Assembly: GCF_000002235.5 (NCBI RefSeq)
Contig: NW_022145601.1
Coordinates: forward strand, 24,718,348-24,782,347
Direction of reading: 5' to 3'
Source: Strongylocentrotus purpuratus
Lineage: Eukaryota; Echinodermata; Echinoidea; Camarodonta; Strongylocentrotidae
Length of the DNA stretch: 64,000 bases
The notes under the pieces were generated by a model. It made no database searches and had not been told where the DNA came from. It saw only the letters and a list, made by a program, of their open reading frames with translations. Of this stretch, positions 22,781 to 35,900 are shown one piece after another (position 1 is the first letter of the stretch; every line of letters starts with the position of its first letter). Made by a program: the position numbers and the translations under genes.

Positions 22781-23296
22781 CTAACCAACACAAGAAGGTC
22801 GATTTAAGAGCCCATCCCCCACATTTGATGATTTTGATCCATGTGGATTATTTGTAACCACCGTCAGTATCGTTCCGCTTCTGATCTTGTTCTTGTGATA
22901 AAAGTCATTTGAGGCCAGTGCACATTTTGTAGTAAAAAAGATTTTACGGCAATTATATAATAGGGTGCTCAACATTTAGTATATATTTCACAATGATTAC
23001 ATTTTTTACTTTGAGGAAGGTGATTGTTGCCAGATAGTCTGTTGTTGTCATTGCTACAAATAGAATATACTTTGACCAAAAAAAAACATTAATCCCATGC
23101 AAATACTGTGTACGATGTTTATACAATTAAAGAGAAAATATTCCTAATGCCGCACATGTTAACTTAAATAATCTGTCACCACGAACCTTTAATTCTTTTA
23201 AGATTGTCTTTCCCCAGTCTTGCACAGAGCTTTTTGAGTTTGAATTCCATTTTAGTGGATGAAGAAAATATGATGGGATGAGGATGCATACTTTAC

Positions 23297-23339
23297 CTGT
23301 TCAACTTCTAGCGATCTTTTCGTTAACTGGGGGACCATC
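23297..23339 (-). CDS. Candidate 43-nt exon
   Basis: Bordered by TTTATAG and CAG|GTAAAG. It reads MVPQLTKRSLEVEQ after taking two bases from the previous exon; the donor at 24258 (GAGAA|GTATTC) supplies AA, giving Lys. It ends on a codon boundary, as the 20083-20034 exon requires. LEVE resembles LELE/YELE in the repeated-exon family. Confidence 0.4.
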
Positions 23340-24257
23340 CTATAAAATAATATTTGAAATACAAAATAAAGGGTACTTATTAAACAATAATTCAAATATA
23401 CACAAGGGATTTCATATCTAACAATAAAAACAAATCTTTTTACTTCTCTCCACTGATAAGTTTATATATGTTAATTTAAGTAGGTACTGGCCTGGAGACG
23501 AGGTGGCGACCTGGTGGTGACTCGACTAGCCGGGTCCCAGGGGAGTCGCAGGAAATTGAGACATATTCTATTTTAGGGTAGATTTTTCCAGTCTCCAGCA
23601 GGTCTATTATATTAGAACTTGGCCACGTTTCGGGGACGTTGTCAAAACGTCCCCGCGACGGCCGGAGACGTCGCTGCGGCAACTGATCAGACGTTTCAGT
23701 GTTGATGTTTGCAATTCCTCAAAATCATTAGGAACATAATAAGCATTATTTTTCTTTTATTGATGGAGAGTTATCTTATCGAATCGACCGATTGAGAAAA
23801 ATAAATTAACCAATACATCTTATTATTATGATCTATGTGATATACTTCCTGTACTGTACTTTCTTGTCCTCTTTACATATATTTGTATTTGTAAGCGCTA
23901 TGGTACTTCTTGTTTTTAGCGCTCCTAAATATTCGATATTATTAGTAGTAGTAGTATGTGAGATGTGTTACGAAGAAAACATGACAACTGCCACTACATC
24001 TCATATACGCCGTTAATCTAATGAAGACAAAGACCAAATAATCAAATGTGAACTATGATCTTTACATATGTATATAACATGTAATAAAATATCCTTTATA
24101 CACCGTTATGCATTACAGATAATATTAACAACGATAAAAATATGTAAATATAAATATATGATATTTTTATGAACAATCCCAATTCGGTTACCTTACCCCC
24201 ATATGCTGTCAATTAGGGAGCTCGAACGGGCTGCCATATGCGTTCAGCTTGGAATAC

Positions 24258-24347
24258 TTCTCTTGCACTTGCTCACTGTACATGTGGCACATGTGCTTCG
24301 CCACACTTTTGCAAGCACTGGGGCTTAAATAATAAATGAACTCTTGC
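24258..24347 (-). CDS. Candidate 90-nt exon
   Basis: It begins after TTTGCAG and reads QEFIYYLSPSACKSVAKHMC and onward. It either splices at GAGAA|GTATTC (24258) or reads on to a TGA at about 24215. With the donor it forms a phase-consistent chain with 23339-23297, 20083-20034 and 19728-19674 (about 80 residues). The upstream start is not certain; an ATG-initiated frame at 25039-24824 with several Cys residues is a possible but unsupported first exon. Confidence 0.4.
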
Positions 24348-24349
24348 CT

Positions 24350-26400
24350 GCAAATATAAAGACAACATGTGGAAAGTGAACCTATTGTATTGTGACATTA
24401 ACAAATGTATGTCCATTAAAAATTAGTATATTAATGTGAACATGGTGACAATGTAGTTTAAATTGTTCTAGTCAAGGAGAATAAATATCCTTCATGCATT
24501 TCATTCTTAGCTTATTAGGTGGCAGGCCGGGCCTAATTACCATACTTGACTGTGTTTAACAATAGGTTGGAGTCTGTTGTAATAATAATAATGATAATTA
24601 TAATAACATTACCTGGTTCATATAAAGTGCTTTTTATACAGTAAACTGATCTTAAAATAAATGAGGGGAATTGACACGACGGTATGTTCATGTATAATTT
24701 GAAATTATGTTTTATGCAGAGCACTGCACTGCTCGTTAAAGGGTATTGAAAATGCAAATGAATATATAATATGACTTGTTGCTTTAAAATCTTAGAAATT
24801 GATAACATTTCTCCTCCTGTTATTCATTCAATATTTATCAATTTTTCTCGTTGAATCCTTTTGCATGTATTGGCACAACATTCCCTGCAATTAGTGTATG
24901 TAAGGAATTTATACAAACATGTGTGGCTGCCGTTTTCCTGATCAACGTTGGTGGTAAGAACGTCCCTTTGCGGCCCGCGATGGATAGGTGTTGAGAAGAA
25001 TATCGAGCGTATTATTGAGTCGTGTAGGTTCCTGGACATGTTGATTAAAGCAGAAGTTGTTCACAATGTTCATACACTTCTGGTTTAGGCCTAGGCCTAG
25101 TCCGTACTGTCTAGGTCTAATCGAAATGTCCGACTAAGTTCTGTGGCACAAACTTGGCATTATTGGACAAACCTAACAATTGGATAAACCTGACAATTAT
25201 AAGGCTCAAGTCTTGTTGCTCTGTTCGCCAGCAGTTTAAGGATATGAAACCCCGCGGCACACTACTCACAAAAGCTCTATACAAGCCAAGCTTATACTAG
25301 TTATACAGAGCCTAGGCCTACTTTTAGTAGATCTACAAGTAAAAGGCTTAGGCTTAGGCCCATTGATTTATCTAGATGGTCTATTTAAAACAAAGAGCCA
25401 TATCCCGGTAGCTACTTCTTTAGACTTTAAGTGGCGAAAATGTACCGTACGGTACGGTACTACCTTTTTGTGAACGGCAACAGCACAACTTGAGGGCTCA
25501 CTTTCGTAAGAAGAATTCCTATTTTACGTTCGTAGCTTCTAAGTCTAGATCTACGAATATGGGTAGGCTATAGGCCTAGCCTATATAACTTATAAGGTTT
25601 GTTGGCGAAGTGAAGATGCGAGAAAGAGAGCTGTCGTCGCGAGGCTAGGCGCGGGTCAAAGCATTTTAACGTATCGACGCGCGGTTCCTTGCCTTCTGAT
25701 TGGTTGAAAATTGCACATGTTGTTACGCACATGCATTGTGACGCTTATGCGCACATCGAGCAGGCTATAAGTCTGCGCTCATTCCGGATCCGCAAAGTTA
25801 TAAAAATGTTTTTTGTCCAAATGTATTCATTACCACATTATTTTCCTTTGTGAGAATCTTCGAGGTGGATGGGATATATGTGACAGATTTTTAAAAAATC
25901 AACACTACTCAACACTCCTGGGATGTGGGATAGGGGCGTGGGATTGAGAATTCACATTCAAGTTCAAGGATCTATGTCAGGTAACCTTCAATGTAAGTGC
26001 CCTTTATTAATTGAATAAAAACTAATGTATCCATGTAATATGTGCAGAATGATACACCCCCACCCTGCCCCTAAGTCATACGAAATGCCGCAAACCATTC
26101 AAACCTGTCTATTGTGGCCACTCAAGGGAAACCGAGAAAGTGGCCACTGTTGATAGGTGTCCTTGCTACACAGCTAAAAAAAAAAGAGTGGGGCGGCCGG
26201 GTGGCGTCATCAGACAACAAAGGGTATACACAAGACTGAAAATACATGTAGATGAACCCAGTCATTTCCAATTCGTCATCTTCCAACAAACGCATACAAA
26301 AGTATAATTGACCAAAAAGTGAGAAAAAATCTCGGAAATTTATGTCATTTCAGCAACATTTGTAAATCATCGAATTAGAAATGAACCACGTTTGAATTTT
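24350..26400. other. No recognised gene
   Basis: Apart from the weak ATG frame at 25039-24824 (minus) I see no gene. 25040-25700 is rich in AGGCCTAG-like words and contains a short TACGGTACGGTAC repeat. Confidence 0.4.
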
Positions 26401-27165
26401 ATTGGGGGGGGGGGGCAACTGCCCCCTCCCCCACCATCAGTACGCCAGAGGGCCCCCTCCGATCTACACCTTGTTGGCAGGTAAACTTGTAACTGACCTC
26501 CTCTACCTTTCTTCTTTATCTTTTTTTTCTTTCCCTTTCTCTCCTCTTTCCCTTTCCCTCCTCTTTCCCTTTCACTTCCCTTCCTTCTCTCTTTTCGGTT
26601 TGCTGGGGGAGGCATGGGCCTTTCGCCCCCCCGCCCCGCCTTTCGCCCGCACCCCCCTGATTCACGCGTTGTTGGCGGGAGTTCCACTTCTTTTCACGCT
26701 TTTCTTTTTTGTTCCCTTTTAGCTCTCCTCCAGTTTTCTTTCCCTGCCTTCTCTCTTTTTTTTGGGGGGGGGGGGGGGAGAGACAAGGGCCTTTTGCCCC
26801 CCCCCCCCCCGATCCACAAATTGTTGGCGGGAAAATCGCAACTGATATCCTTCTTCTTTTCTTCTACCTCTTTATATCCTCTTTTCTTTTTTTATTTCCC
26901 TTTCTTTCCTTCTCTTTCATTTTTGACAAGGGGAGGCAATGCCTTTCGCCTCCACCATCTCCTTCTAATTTTTTCCCCTTTTCTTTTCTTCTTCACCCTT
27001 CTTTTTTCTCCTTTCCCTTCGTTTCCTTCTCTCTCTCTCTCTCTATTCTCTCTCTCTCTCTCTCTCTCTCTATTTCTCTCTCTCTCTCTCTCTCTCTCTA
27101 TTTTTCTCTCTCTCTCTTTCTCTCTCTCCCACCCCTCCCCCCTCTGGATCCGCGCCGTGGTAGAG
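26400..27165 (+). repeat. Degenerate ~150-200-bp tandem repeat, CT-rich, with (TC)n
   Basis: The core words GATCYACA and TTGTTGGCGGG recur near 26460, 26660 and 26812, each followed by a long CTTTTC-rich tract and a G/C run; a final CTGGATCCGCGCC lies at 27144. 27030-27130 is a (TC)n microsatellite. Long open frames over this block on both strands are compositional. Confidence 0.65.
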
Positions 27166-27936
27166 ACATCAAACACCGAAGATAATTGAGAAAGTAATCG
27201 GGGCAATCATCTAAAAATCCCGATTACCTGTCTACAAAGAATATAGTTCCTATTGTCTAGAAATTCTGTCTTACGGCTCGTAGTCGTAGGCCTATAAAAC
27301 TTGTCTAGTAGTAATAGAATATAGAGTATTTTGCCAGTTCTCTGCAGATGTAATATCGGGGCATATGTTTCACGCTCACATTTATTATATTTCTACACAT
27401 TTTTTTCTCACCATATATGATTGTGTATACAGCTGTCACTTACTATTTCACTAACTGTGTAATGGGTTTATTTTAACTGCATGACGACCGGATAACCAGG
27501 GAATCCATTCCAACTCCCTGGGATAAGTGTCACCTGTATTCCTGCATGCCAGTGAATAAAACATTTTCACGATGATGTGATCATGATTGTATTTTTGTTA
27601 TGTCAGTGTGATTAATTCATGCAATTATCCCGTACAATGTCACTGCTTTCATGGTTGTAAATGGACGCAATTTGTTTAAAAATACTTTTCCCCTCTTTAA
27701 TTCACCCCATACAATGATCAGTAGAAGCACTAGGCATAACGCAGGCTTACTTCGAATGCTGCTCGGCTTCTTTTATCTTACATATAATAATTGTCCTTAG
27801 TTTTTCTTTATTTTTCTTTTTTTCCGCTTTTGTGTCAACATTCCCGCTTTCCTGAAATCGACACAATCTTTAAGTGAAGAAAAGAAGAAGGAAAAGAGAA
27901 AAGGATGGGAAACTTTACAACTCCACTGGGAAAAAG

Positions 27937-28155
27937 ACCAGGTAGTTATTAGACTAAATGAACAATTGACCAAATGGGTAGTAGACTTATTGGAGATCAG
28001 ACCTATTGGAAATAAGACCAAATGGATGTTAGCCTAAATGGTCATTAGACCAAATGATAAGAAGATGAAATTATTATTAGACCACATGGATAGTAGACTG
28101 GCTGAGTGTAGACCATATGGGAATAGACGTAGACAATCTGGTTGTAGACCAAATA
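27937..28155 (+). repeat. Degenerate minisatellite, AGACCAAATGG unit
   Basis: About ten imperfect units of 18-24 bp with the word AGACCAAATGG or AGACCATATGG and a following TAGTAGAC. Non-coding. 28156-28600 has nothing I recognise. Confidence 0.7.
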
Positions 28156-28608
28156 GCATTTCACCCTTTCTACCACTCTTTTTTATAACGTGGCTAAATT
28201 ATCAAATTTTAGATTAGAATAACTTAACATGCACACAATTAATAACAGAAAAAGAAAACAAAATCATGTTAATCTGATATATTTCTTTCTTTAACTAAAT
28301 ACAAAAGTTTCATGACGTTAGGTTTTATAGAAACAGGCAATTTCAAAAGTAATGAATTTAAAGTACTGAAATATGTACACAGGCAAAGGCAAAAGTGGTG
28401 ATACATGTATATTTGCATAATAAGCAATACAAATCAAGTGTATAAATGTATTTACTTTTTTATTTTCATACTTGAAAGACATTTCACTGTATAACTTTCT
28501 GATCTATTTTCGTATTCATTATTGAAAGATGTCATACTTTGATTCCACTTCTTCGCTACAATGATATTAAAATTTGTTTCTATCTTGGGATATATAATAC
28601 CTTGTGAA

Positions 28609-28812
28609 GGTGCAATGGCTCAGTGGTAGAGTAGTGGTCTTGCTACTGGGAACCAAATTGATTTGCTAATTTTTTGTTGGTAAGGTCTTGATTAAGCCTC
28701 AATGTCAAGTCCCTCAGAGAGGGCTTAAAACTCCTTCGGTCCCCTGGTTGCTTACTCAAAAACAAACACAATCAACACATGCCTTCCTTAAAAGCAGTCA
28801 AGTAAAAACATA
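28609..28812 (+). repeat. tRNA-derived SINE
   Basis: It starts with an A-box-like head (ATGGCTCAGTGGTAGAG) and ends in a tail containing CAAGTCCCTCAGAGAGG and CCCCTGGTTGCTTACT. The tail also occurs near 35083-35130, and parts of head or tail at 33519, 47500 and 49783, so this is a dispersed family. Confidence 0.6.
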
Positions 28813-29907
28813 CCATCAATTCTAGAAACGATCTGCTTGTAGTTTGCAAGATAACTCTTTGTCTGACACAGATCGGAATTCTACACTGCCACATTATTTT
28901 GGAGCATATTTTAAATATACTATGTACATGTGACAAAAGTATACAAGATGGCAATCCATGATTGTTCCATTCATTGTATGAAGCAGATGGACGAATGGAG
29001 CAATTTATGTTCTTGTTACAAGACAATATAAGATTGTACTTATATGTATGTATAATTACAAAAAGTGAAGTTTTAGATCCAGTTTTGATGAAAATATATT
29101 GAATCAATCCACAACAAAAATCAATTTATGTTGTATGCTTAATGAATCTGATACAAAATATGTGTGTGTTGTGTAGTAAAAACTTCAATATTATGTTCAC
29201 AATTCACTTGTGTAAAATACCTAAACATTAGAATTAGAGTACATGTATATTATATGATTAACATTTCGAATGACTTATAAGGGCCAGCCGTATCAAATGT
29301 GGAAAGTCTGCGATTGAACTGAATTGATTACCACATCTCCATTTTCAAAACATGTATAAAACATAAAATCAATAGCATTGTACAAGCCAATGTGGTTGGA
29401 TCATGAAAAGGTTGGGATAACGTTAAACCATAAACCCATTATTAAACATGGAAACAAAATATACAATATAAGTACAAAGATACAATAGTGAAAACTAATT
29501 TCCAAAGAGATTTTCAATTAGTAAACATATTCAAGATATTCATGCCATATATATCATTTTCAAATAGCTAAACAATTAGCACTAAATACTCTTTATACTG
29601 GCATTTGAATGGGTCTAAAGACATAGTTTTGTTTATGATACAGATGAAACAAAAAGACATACGTTCATCATGAAGGTTTTATCAACATGTTTGAAACTTG
29701 ATTGGCATGTACGTCTCAGTGAAAACCTTATGGCACGTAGGCCTACAGAAGGGCTTTAATAAACAGCAGTGTTAGACTACTCAAGGCTGGACTTGGACTT
29801 GAAGCCAAGTTTTCCCCCGGGCCCTGTCCTGGGCCTCAAAATACTGCGCCTCAGGAAAGGAGGCCTCTGTCCGGAATTTCTCAAGGCCACAAAATTCTCA
29901 AATATAG

Positions 29908-29913
29908 TTTATT
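29908..29913 (-). promoter_or_regulatory. Polyadenylation signal AATAAA of the JmjC gene
   Basis: AATAAA on the minus strand, 16 nt past the stop codon, would give a very short 3' UTR. The true cleavage site is not visible. Confidence 0.5.
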
Positions 29914-29928
29914 TGGTGTGAAAGGTAT

Positions 29929-32900
29929 CTAGAGTTCTCCATGACTCTGAGGACTAAGATGTTCTGCCATCCAAGCATCATCTTGTTCTTCCCAGCGGAG
30001 ATCTGCTTTCTGGTGTTTCATCTTGGGTTCAAAGAGAGCAGAAATATTCTCCACTTGGTCCTTCAAGTGAAAAGTAGAAACGGATTCCTCTTCCTCTGAC
30101 GTCAATATATCAAATACCTGCAGGCACAGAAAACAAGATAGTCAAGTCTAAGATTGCAATCAAGAAAAATGAATGCCGTTACTAGCTATTTCTTTGCATA
30201 ATATTATATGACATGTGTACAACTTTTAAATCATATAAACACTACATTGTAGCAATCGTTTCTGACTCTAATTCTTTCAATTTTATCTTTATCTAGAGTG
30301 AATTATGCCATTACTTCAGGTTACATACTGTTTCTGTCGTTAGATTATATATATATTTCACTTTGGAATTATTATAAAGACATAATGGGAGCAGCAAGCC
30401 TGGGGGCACATGCCTCCGGGTATTATTATTATTATTATACTGCAGACCCACTTGCTGCTCCAAATGCTTTTACATGTTCTTTCATATCGTTAGTTTGTAT
30501 TAGTCTCTTGCTATTGAATTGTGCTTTTTATGAACTGGCAAATAAATGAATACATAAATGAGGATGATGATGAAAATTGTGATGATAAGAATAATAACAA
30601 TAATGATAATGATAATAATGATAAAGATAAAGGTAAAGGTATAGGAAATGGGAATGGGAATGGTAAAGAGAATGGGAATGGGAATGCGAATGGGAATGCG
30701 AATGGTAGTAGTTATAGTAATAGCAATAGTAGTAGTAGTAATAGTAATAGAAATAGTAACAATAACAATAATAACAATAACAATAATATTAATAACAATA
30801 ATAATAGTAATAATGATAACAATTCTGATAATAATAATGATGATAACAATTCTGATAATAATAATGATAATAATGATGATGATGTATGAAATGAAGGTAC
30901 ACTGTCATTCGTGCACCTATCTGGTGATTTTTACCTCGTTTCCAATCTTCTGGGATCCTCCAAACTTTTGATAGGCTTTAACAAAATCTTCACGTGAGAT
31001 AATGGCTTGCCCTCCACTCTCATGACTTGAGATCAGATCAGAAATAAAGTCCCTGAAGAAAAGAGAGAACAACAAAAGAAATTTGCCTTTTTTAATTACA
31101 AAGGATTGAGGTAATAAATTTCAAATTTCACAATTTTGGTTCATTGATATTATTAACATAAACTACAAAATTTTAGAGATTAAAAGTGAATTTAGTCTGA
31201 AGACTGATAACATCATATACAAAAATTGATAGCATGAAGGAAATATGTAAACATTAAACATCAAAGTAATGAATTAAGAGTAGATTGATATATAAACCAT
31301 ATTGTTGAGTATATGCATTTGAGAAATAAATTTGAAAAAAGCAAAAGAGATAGATTGATGTATAAATGAAGAGGAGAAATGGAAAGATTTATACAAAAGC
31401 ATACCTGATTTCGTCGGGCTCAAACTTTGCATACTCGTACTCTTCTGTGTTGGCAGGGTCCCTGTCAATGATGTGCGCTAACTTCTTCAGGGTTGCCAAT
31501 TTGAGGCCTTGGGCTTCCTCCCTACAGGATACTTTGTTGTCTCTGTCCACATCTAGTAGCTGTACAACCTTAAAGAAAATAGTTTTCAGCTGTCATAGAT
31601 CATGTAGGGTATATGAACAAGGGAGCTTCACATAAGAGATTTGCTTACAGTATGCTAACTGGTAGCTGTATAGCGTAAAAGAAAAGATTTTCAACCGTCA
31701 TAGATCATGTAGTGTACTTGAAAACAAAGAAGCTTCATATAAGAGATATGCTAAGTTGCTAACAATTACCCATTCCCTAGATATACTGTACATGTATGTA
31801 TATGGTTAGACCCATTGAATATATTATGAACAATTTGGAGGAATAATGAACCTTAAAAAATATACAAGTGATTTATATAACTGAATTTCACCTTCAGTTA
31901 CATTCAGAGCCACCAAGGTCAAGGATTATTATAATAATGAAAAATAATCTGTTTTTTTGTTTAACCGTGGAGAAATTGCCATTAGACCATATAGTTGTAT
32001 AACTATCCAGGGATTGTATGGTACAAAGGGTAGATCTACTGGCACACCTTTATAGCAATTTACCTGATCAGCTATTTCAAGTAGAAATGCAGCACCTCCC
32101 ATACTGTTCTCGTCATCTGCATCACGATCATGAAAATCCTGCAAATTTCACAAAATCACAATAGATTAATTGTCCATCAGAATGTGGCATTTCAAGTGGA
32201 AATACAATCATCTTAATTACCACATAAAGAAGGAATGAGAATATTTTCTTAACAGAATGGAAAGAATTACTTACATTTCATGCTGCACAAAATTCTGGTT
32301 GCAGAAAGCAGTTGTAATTATAGTGATAGCAATAGGAGCAATCCCTATGAATATGACGGACAAAGAAAGCGGACAAAATATACAGTTCCTCAGGTAGATA
32401 AAGGAACATCCCATTTTTACATAATAGCAGTGAAGGGATGTTCCTTTGTCTACCTGAGGAACTGTATATTTTGTCCGCTTTCTTTGTCCGTCATATTCAT
32501 AGTGAATGCTAATGGAACCGATGTCATGTTCGGTATCACTTACGCGTCGCAGGTAACCGAAGACATCTTGTGTACTCATCGCGGATCCACTGTGTCGACA
32601 CCATTCTTGAAATGTTTCACTGCAAAAAAAGTGGAAAATATTTGAGTTTGCTCTGCTGGTAATCTCCAAATGATAAAACTTCAAACTGACAAAAAAGGGT
32701 GATTTTTTAGGATCTTCACATGTACTATCTTTTACTGATAAGGCAAATAGGGTTTCATTTTGCAAAAATGTGACCGAATTGAACATATTGTTTTTGATGG
32801 GGGGGGGGGGCAATCTGAAAAGTTTTCTAGAATCAAGGCACTTTTGTACATAGAATAAACCCATCAGATCTCCTTTACTGAAAATAACAATCAAAAAAAT

Positions 32901-35900
32901 GTATGCCTGACCAAAATTAAGTTACCTTATAATGGTCAGTTTTGGCCAAAAGTGGAGAAAATGACCAAAACGTTGTGATAAGGGCCATCAGTACAAAATC
33001 AATACAAAATTAAACCCCTGATAAAGCTATTCAAACCTTCCCCAGTCCCCAACCAAAATTCTAATTAAATCCCCTTATCTCCTAGGGTTATAACAATGCC
33101 AGAACTGATATTTTTGTCATATATGTATCACATAAAATCAACTAAACACTGGTATCGCTAGATGGTGCTGTGAATTGTGAATCCACTGTATTAATGTAAA
33201 TGTAAACTAATTTTTACATTTTTCACGGCCCTGACATCATCTACCCGGTTAAAGTTCTGTGAGCGTCTTAACTGGCCATTTGTCAGGATGTTGTCAGGAT
33301 GTCGTCCGGATGTTACCGCGATCTCACCCTGGCCCGACTAGGGTGAAACTCACCTCGATGTCACCTTGATGTTATCCTGATGTTACCCCGATTGACATGA
33401 CTTAACTAGAATGCAGTAGGATCTAATCCGGACAACGTCAGGATGACACTGTGACTATTTTGTCTGGTTAAGACGGGGTTTAACGTGCACCCACCCCTCA
33501 TTCAAATATGCACCCCTCTTTCAATAACTCAGTCGGTACAGCAGTGGTCTCGAAAATAGGGTAATCCGGGTTCGAAACCAAAGCGATGCGCTAGTGCCAT
33601 TTGGTATGGCCAGGGCATGTGAGTTAAATGGATTCCGCATCTATGAGGGCCCTTTGAAGCAGTCCGTTGCACCGAGAGTCTTTTTTCCCCCTATCATAAT
33701 CCCCTTAATCCCCCACCCGGACCGCACAGCTCGTAAATCTCACTCCCGAAACTGAGTGACATAGGGCTCGCGAAATGCATTGTTGGAAATACACATCGGC
33801 TGCTATCGACAAAAATGGCGGCGTACCGTAGGGAAGAGTATTTGGTAGGCGACGATTTAGACTTTCTGACTGATTTTGAGGAAGATTTGATTCTTGAGCC
33901 TGGTGTATGCGAAGTTGGAGACCAATACAAGTTATGCACGTGTGAAATTCCATCAACGGAAAATCTTATTCGTTGCAGCGAACCAGAATGTACGGTTAAA
34001 TGGTTTCATCGTGAATGCGTAGGCCGCTCCATGCAAATAGGCAGCATTTGAATACATGAATAGTCAATACACTCACAACATACAGTACAAACGCACATAA
34101 TCATCCCGATGCGGTTGATCGGCAAGTTTGACAGTAGACTCACAATTTTGATTTTTAAATTATTCTTTCTAACATCAGAAAGTTGAACAAATTGTATTTC
34201 AATGCTCTTTAGGTGTCATCAATCGTCACTATAGTACTGCCTTTGAATGAAATCAGTTGAGTTTTGTACAGTGGTGTTTGAAATGTTGAGAATCAATAGC
34301 ACAACTTTGAATACACGGCCAGGGTAGTAATGCAGCTATGTGTGTTTCCACCAACAACATCCAGCATGTACAGCCCAGCGCGAGCACGGCGGCTTTCGCG
34401 TCGCCGGCCCGTACTCGGGGTGAAAAGTGGTGATGAATTGACAACTTCTAACCCTCATTAAACCAAATGCGCAAATATACAACACAGTTTCATTTAGTTA
34501 TTTTAAGAGATAAACTTATGGACTACCTTCCTAGCTATGTAAAAATTTCGGAAACTTTCGGAAAATGTCAATAATTAGAAGAGAACGTGATGATGATGAG
34601 AAACTTGCATTCACTCTAACTCACGATTTCCTTGGTCGATTTCGCTGGTTCAGATGGCTACGTCTTCAGAAGAGTTATCCGAGCACAGCGAAAGCATTTG
34701 ATAACCAATAGAAGGTTGCCTTGTGCCATAAGTTGTCGATTTTGTATTTTTGTCTGTTATAGCTATATACATCTTCAATGAGTATGACGTCATTTTCTCG
34801 GTGACTCGCATGGCTTCAAAGCCTTTTTTTTACGATCAAGTGTTTGGAGAGCTTAGGGAAGCAGGCCGCGTTGCGTAACACTTCGTAACATTTGGATCGC
34901 CAGAGGGCATCTGTGGTCTGATAAGGGCGGCTGTTGATGGATTTGATGGCTGAAGAGGGTTAAATTACTTGTTGTTAAGCCAAGTTAATCTTGAATATCT
35001 TTCCCTCGGGAAATTCTTTCGAGACGGAATCTCCATTTAAAGTCTCACCTCCCTGGTATGGCATTAATCCTCATTTCCAGGTCCCTCAGAGAGGACCTAA
35101 AGCCGTTTGCCGTCTGGTTGCTTACTTACAAGCATTTATGCTTTCTTAGCAGTCAGGTAAAATAACCACCACCATTCACTCATTCATTCTATCTACAAAT
35201 GTATGTAGGATTCTGCTATGATTTTGTTGTCCACTATTTGTTTTACTTACTTCAGCTCAAATGGATCTGTATCTCCCATGGATTGTTCTGCATAGCCATC
35301 ATAGGTGAAGACCATCTCCATGTCACTCAGCGGTGTGTAAGACAGTTTGGCGCCCTCACAGTCAGACAGATCATTATCCTTGATGCGGGAGAAGAGGAGA
35401 GAGACAGCAAGGTTCCGAGAGCCATAGGAACGGACCTGGTGCCAGTAACCTGAAAGAGAACAAACATGATTTAGGTATAGCTTAGCGAAATGTATAGTGG
35501 TACGAAAAAGATGCGTCTGGAAGGCAACATGCATAATAGTTGGTGATGTTTGTTGATTAAAAGTTCCATTTTTAACAAATCTGAGTGAAGGTTTATCTAT
35601 ATTACATTGCATTATCCTGTGGCTCTACTTCTAACTTATAAAACTATGATTTTTTAACAAATATGCAATTTGTGTTATTGACACATCTTTTCTGGTCACA
35701 TTTCGCTATACCCCTAGAAATCCATGCTGCTCTTATCAACAATGAATTATGCGCATCAAGCAATAAAAAAAACTTATTCACAAATTATTAAAAGCTGCAC
35801 GATTAGAGAACAGCTGTTTAAAAAAAAAACTATTCCTGCTAATTATAGGATTGTCCCTTCGCACAAATTTTGTATCAGAACAACCTCTCCAATAGCTACA

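Noticed and set aside
24824..25039. Cys-containing 71-residue minus-strand frame as a secreted peptide
   Set aside because: No signal peptide, no recognised cysteine pattern, and no clear link to the downstream candidate exons.
26367..27206. Long Phe/Ser/Leu-rich and Arg/Glu-rich frames on both strands
   Set aside because: Caused by CT-rich tandem repeats and (TC)n; no conserved domain.
30521..30971. Asn/Gly-rich and Ile/Met-rich frames
   Set aside because: Compound microsatellite inside a JmjC intron.
32271..32894. 207-codon minus-strand frame taken as one exon
   Set aside because: Only 32544-32619 is an exon of the JmjC gene; the rest reads through introns and the palindromic element.
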